DNA of 64,000 nt from Blumeriella jaapii (taxonomy: Eukaryota; Ascomycota; Leotiomycetes; Helotiales; Drepanopezizaceae): NCBI GenBank assembly GCA_009599575.1, contig VWND01000012.1, forward strand, positions 372,001 through 436,000, in the 5' to 3' direction. Position numbers and translations under genes: made by a program. Positions 55,300-64,000 of the stretch are shown in pieces. Position 1 is the first letter of the stretch. Each line of letters starts with the position of its first letter. A model generated the notes under the pieces. That model was not told the DNA's origin. It searched no databases and saw nothing but the letters and a program-made list of their open reading frames with translations.

Positions 55300-57123
55300 A
55301 GCATATATAAAATCAAACGCGGGGTATCACGTAAAATTTTTATTTAAGCTTATCTAAAAAGCTTTGTACTAAAAGGTTTTTCGCTGTATTCGATAAGCGA
55401 TTAATTTTTCGATTTCGTATTTAAGCTTATTAGTTATATTAATAAGTTTAAGAGTTAGGTTAATTTGATTTGAAAGCGCGTCGTCAGCTGCTTTACGCAA
55501 TCGATTAGCGTGAAAAACTGGGTGTACGTTTATAATATTAAAAAGGTTTAGTTTAAAAACGTTATCGAAAATTTTAGTTACAATTTTGAAAAGGCCGTTT
55601 ATAGAATTGTCGAGTTTACAAAAGGGCCGGAAGGTCGGAAATGAACGCATATCGAGCTAAACGTAGTCGTTAACGTTAAAATCGGTCGCGCGGCGAAATT
55701 TATTCGCATTTATTTTTATTTTATCGTAGGTTTATTAAAAGTGCGATTTGGCGAGGTTCAGGCGTCGTAGTGGCGGCGAGCGTACGTACGAGTTTCGTTT
55801 GCGTTTAGCTTATATAAGGGGTTGGAAAAAGGTGAAATATCGAGCTTTTAATTTTAATTGGTATAGAAAATGTAATCGTGTATAATTTCAAAAAGTAAAA
55901 GGCTATTTAGATTTTCGTAAGGAAAAACTATTTGGACGAAATCTATTATTAAAAAAAATTCGCTTTAATCGTTTTGATAAAAATTTACGAAAGGTCGAAA
56001 GCGTTTTTGCAAATATTAGTTGTAAATTTCGGTTTGATTATCGGTTTCGAAATGAGCGGCTATCGAAAGCTTTAGTTGCGTACCGAATATTTTATTTAAT
56101 TCAGATCAGAAAGTAAATTAATATTAAAAGCTACGATCGCTAATAATATTTTTTAAAAAACTAAAATACTTGTATACGTAAAATATATATAATTTGGCGA
56201 AACTTCGAACGTCGATATTTTTATAGCAAAAAATCGAAATAATTTGCTTGGAAAAGCGATTTATTATTACGAATACGTTATCGTAATCGTATTTGTTTTT
56301 ATTAAAATTGCAAAAGTTTATTATAACGTGCTTTTAAAAGTGGTCAGGAACAGAAAAAGGCTGAAAAAGGCCGGAGCGTTTATTTTTTGAAATAAAATTC
56401 TTTCGATAAGCGTAGCAATTGCGATAGTATTATTTTACAAAAGCTGTTATATTTCGCTAATAATATTAGTTCGAAAGCAATTGCGTAGTTTTGCGAGCGC
56501 TAAAGTAAACGGTGGAAATCTGGTCGTGCATTTTTCGTATAAAAGCCAAACGAAAATAATCGACGTTTAATATTATTAAGCGACCGTGATATAACAGCAG
56601 GTCGCGTTTAAATATATACGAAAACGGAGTATTATTATCGTCGTTTTCTTTCGTAGCGTTTCGTACAGCTTTTTTTCGAAAGGCCATCAGGCTATTAGCT
56701 GTGCGATTAGCGTAAAAAATTTGATCAACGATACGGAATGCGAAAAAAAAATTAGCTATTTTAACGATAAAAACAGCTGTTTCGGAAGCCGTGGAAAGTC
56801 GAAGTTTTTTAATTAAAAAGCGATAATCGATCTGATTTGCTCGGAAAAGGGTTTGCAGGCGCTAAATGCGTTTAAAAGAGTTGGCGGTCGAGTTCGCTTA
56901 TACGACGTGTTAATGCGTTAGCTAAAGGATTGTGTTTATTTGGTCTGTACGTAATAAGAAAGTTGTAATCGGCGAAAAGCTCGGTTTAGCGTGCTTATCG
57001 AGCGTTTAAAAATTTAAAGGTTATAAAATATTTTAAGGCTTTGTAATTAGTAATTATTTTAATTTGATAAATTGAGCTAGTTAATTTAATACGAAAGTTG
57101 CTTAGAAATCTTACGATTGCGAG
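55300..57123 (-). mobile_element. second RIP-decayed Ty3/gypsy element (RNase H and integrase), truncated
   Basis: On the minus strand from 57123 downward: RNase H (VYDKKMLAIVRFLSNFRIKL, then ITNYKALKYFITFKFLNAR) at about 57120-56930; the integrase zinc-binding region (FKRDLLLYHGRLIIL, FIRKMHDQIS) in the open frame 56687-56466; the integrase core (AAHFETDNQTEIYN) near 56040; and the C-terminal region (CKLDNSINGLFKIVT, IINVHPVFHANRLRKA) in the frame 55650-55369. The element stops abruptly at the 5' side at about 57123 inside RNase H, so reverse transcriptase is missing. The next DNA starts TGTCAGGAACC, which suggests another insertion or a deletion. Confidence 0.83.
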
Positions 57124-58430
57124 CATTTTTTTGTCGTATACGACTGTCAGGAACCAACATTACGTGTATAAGTCAGGTGATCCGCCAAGACCCTCTGCCT
57201 CCTACCAACCCTCGAATAGTATTTTCTGCGGATAGACCGTAAGGGCCGGATAGTATTATAAAAGCTGAAAATAATATTTAAATAAAACATTTTATAGGAA
57301 TAATTGCTAAAAAACCAATTATTAAAATTATATTAAAAAAGATTAAGAAAAGGTCGGAATAGAAGCTGGAAAAGCATATTAAATAGAATTCGCCTGATTT
57401 CCTGGGAAATACTTTTTTCGAAGGCTCCACTTTTCCTTTTGTATTTATACACGCCTTTTACTAAAAATATAAAAGGTAAAAATCAGTTTGATTATTAACC
57501 TAATTTTATTTAAGCTTTATTATCTAAACTAGTATTTTTCTGTTTTTTAATTTTTATATTCTGATTTTTTTATTTACCGGAACGGCAGTTCGATATTATT
57601 AAAATAATCTTTTATTATATTATTATATTTATATCGTTATTATCGATATTATAGCTTTTCGCATTCGCAGCGAATAAGCACTTTTAATTACTTAAAAAAA
57701 CCCAGCGCCTTCGGCTGCTCAGAAAAACTTCGTACTATCGTTTTTCTTAACGTTACCAGTTTTATTAAAAATCGAAAATATTTTATTACCAGGGCGCGAC
57801 GACTTTTTAATTTTTTTATCGAAGAAATTATTAAAAAAAGCCACGCTTAAAGCGATTCGAAAAAATCTTTTATCGAAATCCTGATTTATTTGGCTAATAA
57901 ACGAATCCGCGCCGAATAAAAAAAAAACGATAAACGTAGAAAAGTAAAAAAAATACGAGCTAAAATAAAACAGAAAAAAACTAAGAAAAAAATCTACGAA
58001 ACAATTAAAAAATTCGAAAAAACCAAAAAACGCCGAAACGAATTCCGAAAAAAAATTAAACAATTTTAACAAAAACTTAACGTTTTCGAAAATATCGAAA
58101 AAAAGGTTTTTATATTTTTTAATATCGTTTTAATTAAAAAAAAACAGAAAATAACTTAAGCCGGCGATTATTATAAAATATTTTCGAAATATTACGATAA
58201 TAATACTTATTAAAAACGATTTAGCATTTTTTTTAAATATATTATATTTTTTATAAAAAATATAATATAAAACGGTGATATTTTATATTGATAGAAGTTG
58301 GTAGTTTTAGCTATGGTCGAGGCATAAACCCCTCCGAGACCCTCTGCCGCTGACTACTTTTAACAGATATAAAAGCAAAGCATTTCTTTAGATAGTACCA
58401 GAAACGCGCAATCCAATTTATACTTTCATT
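57124..58430. mobile_element. AT-rich segment between elements with two less-mutated islands
   Basis: Islands at about 57124-57260 (TGTCAGGAACCAACATTACG start) and 58290-58420 share AGACCCTCTGCC followed by a CT-rich run. They may be the ends or LTRs of one element. The DNA between (including a minus open frame at 57719-58072) is AT-rich and reads as a charged Lys/Asn-rich sequence on the plus strand, resembling a decayed gag, but this is unsure. Confidence 0.35.
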
Positions 58431-61400
58431 TTTTTTTTTTTTCCTTTCTTCAGTTTTTTTTAGGGATTCCCTAAACTATTTTATTTACCGATATATGGCC
58501 GTATTAATTTGGTTTTCCTATTTACTTTTATATTTGGTGATTTACGCAAGGATTCAAACTTCGGTGTTTCGTTTTTATACATTCGCCGATGCATTTTTTA
58601 AATTCGCAATCAAAGTCGACTTCGATATTTCGCTATTACGGCTTAAAAGACTTTTTATATAATATTGTTCGCAGTTATATTATATAAAAGATTTTTAATA
58701 GCTTTTTTTATTTTGCGTATAATTATTAGATTATAAAAGTGCAATATATTTCAGAAACGTTTGAAATTACGAACAGGCAATTTTAAACCGTGCGAAATTC
58801 AAAGCTCGAAAATCGCTTTTTTATTTAAAAATAACAAATCGAATATTGGTTTATACGCTTCGACCGCTGCGCTCGGCCTTTTTAAATTAGATTTCTTTTG
58901 GTTAAACGTTTGGCGAAAACTTAATTTTTTAATTTTACGTTTTGTAATTGTAGCAATTACAATTTGCGGCTTTTTATTAAAAGTAGTAAAAAGATGGCTG
59001 TACGTGCATTAGCCTAAGCCACGGAATATCGAAACCGTGGATTATATAATAATATTATATTAATTTAGCCAATTTATTAAAAAATAAGTTTTTTAATATA
59101 TTATTTAAATATCTGAATGCAATTTTATTTTATTTAATTTTTTCAAAAAACACAAAGACTTTTTTAATAGCTTTTTTATTGAAAACGATTTTTTTTATAT
59201 TAAAAACTTTTAATTTGCAATTTCAGAAAACATTTATTCGTTTAATTTAAACCCCACCAACACTTTTATTAATATTATAGATAACGACGCTTTTCGTTTT
59301 CTTATGCGAAACCGCATGCCCCTTTTTGGCTTCTTTGGTGTATTTTTATTTAGTAGCGCCAACGTTACCGATTTTATCGAGAAATATAAAAAAATTTGTG
59401 AGAATTTCGAAGTTTCCGAGACCGAGATATTCGATAAACTTTTTCGTTATTATAACCTAATTATTAAAAATATTATTAAATCGATGAATAAATAAAAAGC
59501 TATTAGGGCTCGAAATTGGCGTAAGCTAGTTAAAGCTTTGAAATCGGAATTTCGAGACCACGATCGCTAGCAAATCCGCGATATTATCGCTTTTTTTAAA
59601 CAGTTTATTATAATAATTCGCTAAGCTAAAAAACTTAAAATTTATTATCGTATTTATACGAAGGTTTTTAACGTTTTTGTTAATAAAAAGGTTTTAAGCG
59701 AAATTGAGCAAGGAAAATTGTTTTTATTTGGTTTTTCAACTAATATTCGTAACAAAACTATTAAGCATTTTAAAATTAATAAATAAAATTCTGAAACTTT
59801 CGATTAATATTTTAAATTTGTGAAATTCGTTTTTAAGCAAAATCAAAGCGAACGTATTATTAAAGCCATAGATCAAAAGAAATCTCTTTTTCTTATTTAT
59901 AAGAAAAACGTAGAAGCTTTAATACAGGAATATGCCCAGCTATTAAAAATTACCGAAATCGCTAAAAAACAATTAATTATTATATTATTTAATCGTTTTG
60001 CAAAATCTATTAGCTTGGAAAAGCTTAATAAAAATATCGAAACTTTCGTATTAAAATTTACCGATATTAAAATTCAAAGATTTTAAAGTAAAATCGAAGG
60101 TTTTATATAATAATAAAAAAAACTTTTTTACGTTAATTCGGATAATAAAAACGATCAGGATAGTTTTTATAATAATTACTTTTTTTAAAATGCGCGAAGC
60201 GATCAGCTTCGCTAAGCTATCGTAAAAGTAATAGCTGCCCAGTGGCAACCTTTTCGTGCTAACGATTAAAATCAGCGAAACATTAATTATAATAACGATT
60301 ATTAGAAAAGAAAAGAAAATTAACGCGGAAACTAAAATCGCGGCTATTAAAGTAATAAAAATAATTATTAAAACAGATTCCGTGGCTTTAAATATGGATT
60401 TTGTGATAATAAAAAAATTTATTGCGAAAAAACCTTATATTCGCTTAAAATGCAAAGTATTTAATTTCTGCGTAAACAACGGTGTCTGTTATATTAATAA
60501 ATACGAAGCGATTTGCTTCGGACCGACGGAAGCAGAAGCAGAAATAAGCTTTTTTAATAAAGCTGAGAATTAAAGCTGATTAAATACTATTCGCTTAAAA
60601 ATAAGAAGTACGAAATAAAACGATTGCTTAGAAAACAGAAAGGATGTAAAAAAAACGATTTTTACTAATAAAAGAAAAAAATATTTCAAAAGGCGTACTA
60701 ATTAAAAATAAAACTTTTATTTTAAATATAAATAAAATTTAAATATATAAATGGAAAACAAATACGTATATTACTAATATAATTATTGTATTTGCAAATA
60801 TTATAGCTGTATAATCAAGCCAGCGAATTATAAGAAAACAAAATGCTTCTGTCCTATTCGCCAAATCAACTGGTATAAAAAAAAACGTTAAAATCGAAAA
60901 AGAAAAAGATTTTGAAATTCGAAAAAAAACCGATAAAATTATTAAAAAAACGCTTATAATAAAAGAAATTAACGACGATATAAAAAATATCGATACCGAT
61001 ATTCCGGTGCAAATTATTCAGAAAGTACCAGCTTTTAAACGCCTATTATTAATATAAAGCGAAAAATAAATCGACAAATATATTAGCTCCGAAGCCGTCG
61101 ACGAAATTATTAAAAGAATTATAAAACAAAAGATTAAATTAAAATTCAGCGATTTATTTAGCATAAAAAAAAAATTCGACAAAATTATTAACAAATAAAT
61201 TTTTGTATTAAAAAAAAACGAAAAGATTGAAATTATCCGAAAAAAAAACGATTTTGAATTGGAAAAAAATTAAAAAAAAATTTATAATATCGCAATTAAT
61301 TTAGCCGATAAAAAGAAATCTTCGGAAAAAGTTAGCTTTTTGACTTTTATTATAAAAACTTAGAAATCAAAACGACGAAACTGCTTTTACACGGTTATAA

Positions 61401-64000
61401 AAACACCAAAAATAAAAATTATGCTTGAAAAAAGTACGACCGCCTTCGCTTTATTCGATAATAAAACCGAAGTTAATTGCATAAATCAAAAAACAGCCGA
61501 AGCTAATAATATTCCGATTATTACCGATAAGCGAATAATTTATATTATTATTAATAAAAATACGATTGAATTTAATAAAATTGTACGAAATATAAAAATC
61601 GATATTAAAAGTATTATTATTTATGGAAACTTTTTAATAATAAAAAAATGCTTTTATTTTATTATTTTTAAAATGCTTTAGATTTTGGAAAGTTTCGTCA
61701 GTTTTAAATATACCGAAAACGGCCAAATAAAAGCTTTTTTTTGGAATTAAAACCGATTTTTTTAAAATTAAATTACCGTCGCCGACGATAAAGTTTTTCT
61801 AATCGACGTTCTATCGAAAAACGAATAGCCGGCTTTAGTTTTAAAACAAACGCTAAGTTATAATAAAACCTAGAAAATATTTAGCTAAAAGTATTCGCGT
61901 TATTAATCGAAATGGCATCGCGAATGAAATTGGCCAATATTAACATTTTTAGTTATTAATTCGGAAATAAAAGTTTCGAAAATTTCGTTTTCGTATTAAA
62001 TAAACCCGACTTATATATTTTATTTTTTTGTATTAATATTAACATTTTTTACAAGCGCAAAGCTGATAAAATACGATTCGTAAATCTCGGCGAATCCGGT
62101 GGAGATATTTCCGAAAAAATAAACGATTGGTTTGAAAAAAATAAAACAACAAAATTATTTTAATTAATTATTAGTAAATTCGAAAAATTTATCACCGGCC
62201 GATTTTCCAGCTTATTATTTAACAGCCGATTTATAAAAAAACGATTTGATAATCTAGCAATCGGAACTTAATTTTTGCTAAAAAAAAAAAAAGTTTTGTA
62301 CGAAATTTTACGCAACCGAAAAAAAGCTATAGCTTTCGATTTTATCGAAATGGGCCAATTCAGCTTTAACGTTACGCTTTATATCGATATCAAAATCGTG
62401 TTTTACGAAGCTTGGCAAAAAAAGACTTTTTTAGTTTTTAAAACCTTTTAAAATAAAATAGTCGAAATGTTGAAAAAACGAATTAAATAAAAAATCTTCG
62501 AATTTTGCTACGGCCTATATAAAAACAAATAGTTTATCGTTGCGAAAAAAAAAAAAAGCATTTACAAATTTATTATCGTAGTCGTCGAAATAAACAAAAT
62601 AACGATACGAAACGCTAACGTGCCATTTAACGTCGATTAATTTTCAAACGAATTCGCAAAACTGACGATCGCTTTTTTTTTCGATTTGTTTTCCGGCTAC
62701 GATTATTTAATATTTAATCTACGATTTCGAAATATAATAGCAATTCAAATTCCAATCGGTTTGCTGCGTATAATCAAAGTATTTATAAAAGCTATTAATT
62801 CAGTCGTTTAATTCGTAAAAGTCGTATACAAGGTTTTTATAACTTGCATTTCTGATATTGCTTTTTTTTACGTTAACGACGTCGGAATAAAAAGCCTTAG
62901 ATTATATTATAATAATAAAAAAATCTTTTTTAAAATTCGACGCTATATAATAAAATATATTTAAAATATCGATAAAATTATAGTTTGCTTCGAAAAAGCT
63001 AAAGCTATTATTAGCCTTCGATTAAAATTTTGCATGCCCGAAATAAATATCGTCGGTTATATAATTAATAACGCTGGCCGCCATTTTTAACGAAAATTAA
63101 AAAGATTTGCGAATAGAAAAAGTATAAAAATATTACCGAAGCCAAAGTTTTTATTAGCGTTGTGATTTATTATCGCAATTAAATTAAAAACTTTTTTTAA
63201 AAAGCTGTATTTATTTACGTTACGATAAAAAAAAAAATCGATTTTGTTTAGAAAAAAAAGCAGAGCAAAATTATAAAAGTTTTTAAAAACGACTTTTTAT
63301 CGGCCTTATCGTTTATACGAATCGATTATAATCTAGACGTAAAAAAAATTATTTTAATTATCGACGCTAATATTTTCGGCTAAAAAATTGTATTATAACA
63401 AATCGATAAAAACAAAAAACGGCATTTTTTACGATTCGAAAGCGGCTTATAATCCTCCGCGGAAGCACGTTATAATATTATTAAGCGAAAATATCGAAGC
63501 GCTTTCAAAGCAATAAAAAAAATAAAAAACGAATTGTACGGCGTATATTTTATTTTAAAAACAAACGCAAAAGTTTTTATCGACTAATTAAATAAAAAAG
63601 CCAGCGATTTATCAAAAGCGTTCGTTATTAATTAAATAGCTTAAATGCGACTTATAAACTTCGAAATTAAGCATATTAAAAAAATAATTAATATAGCGGC
63701 AAACGGCCTTTTCAAACGAAAACGTTTTTATTTATTTGATTTCGCTAAATAAAACGAATAAAATATCGACGAATAAATCGCTAACGAAATCGGCTGCTTC
63801 GCTATCTGCGTTTTAAGTTTTATAAAGCCAAAACCATTCGCGTTGCTATTTCGGCTAGCATCGCGAATAAAAAATATTAATTTTCGGGCCGAAAAAGTAT
63901 TCGCGTTATTATTTCGGCTAGTATCGCGAATGGATTTGACCGAAAACGATCGGAATAAGCCGATTAACGACGAAAATAAACTTTTGATCGATAATTACAA
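58431..64000 (+). mobile_element. third RIP-decayed Ty3/gypsy element (gag, protease, RT, RNase H), runs off right edge
   Basis: Read on the plus strand. A gag-like region (58.5-60.6 kb) includes the open frame 59820-60086 (ERIIKAIDQKKSLFLIYKKN, KKQLIIILFNRFAK). A retropepsin-like frame at 61421-61681 has FALFDNKTEVNCINQKTAEA, where the family has an Asp-Ser/Thr-Gly. Reverse transcriptase lies at about 62540-63060 (FIVAKKKKS, ITIRNANVPFNVD, LFSGYDYLIFNLRFRN, IQIPIGLLR). RNase H is at about 63340-63600 (LIIDANIFG, HFLRFESGL, AFKAIKKIKNELYGVYFILK). Stops and Gly-to-Lys/Asn changes break every domain. Integrase would be beyond the window. Two near-identical stretches at about 63836-63874 and 63898-63934 (TATTTCGGCTAG(C/T)ATCGCGAAT) are a direct repeat. 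Confidence 0.82.

Noticed and set aside
57719..58072. 117-codon Phe-rich minus-strand frame
   Set aside because: It is the antisense of a Lys/Asn-rich decayed stretch inside the AT-rich block, and Phe richness follows from poly-A/T composition.

Overview
The window is nuclear DNA of a filamentous ascomycete (Pezizomycotina; probably a sordariomycete, with Hypocreales only a guess). The evidence is short spliceosomal introns (46-150 nt, GT...AG, CTRAC branch sites), GC-rich coding exons, fungal orthologues such as CWC25, CSN2, RHO3, a SUR7/PalI protein and an otubain, and a terminal 13 kb AT-rich block of transposons that look mutated by RIP (repeat-induced point mutation).

Layout. 1-927 (-) is the 5' part of a class III aminotransferase that runs off the left edge. 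928-5813 has no gene but holds a 250-bp foldback/MITE-like element, two minisatellites, a TAC-type microsatellite and a 44-base poly-C run. 5814-7401 (+) is an MFS transporter with a frame discontinuity. 9069-10144 (+) encodes three SUMO-like domains in tandem, one per exon. 10.65-13.43 kb is a pyrimidine-rich minisatellite with a 27-bp unit. 14.4-20.3 kb is the densest genic stretch: a four-exon orphan, lipoyl(octanoyl)transferase LIP2, splicing factor CWC25 (-) and COP9 signalosome subunit 2 (+), the last two divergent from one 437-bp promoter region. 24745-27095 (+) is an otubain-type deubiquitinase. 30008-32220 (+) is a fusion of a degenerate protein-kinase-like region with a nucleoside-hydrolase-like domain. 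38764-39638 (-) is RHO3 and 45838-46835 (+) is a SUR7/PalI protein. The spacers are unusually long and full of micro-, mini- and satellite repeats.

From about 50.53 kb the composition switches to extreme AT richness. Three decayed Ty3/gypsy elements can be read through their stops: two on the minus strand (about 51.5-54.85 and 55.3-57.12 kb) and one on the plus strand (about 58.4 kb to the right edge). Short blocks of normal composition, perhaps LTR or solo-LTR pieces, lie between them. A 61-bp tandem repeat marks the transition.

The genes do not form one pathway. Three concern ubiquitin-like signalling (the SUMO-like polyprotein, CSN2 and the otubain); two act at the cortex or membrane (RHO3, SUR7/PalI). 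The most unusual products are the triple SUMO-like protein and the kinase-like/nucleoside-hydrolase fusion. No tRNA, rRNA or CRISPR array was recognised.
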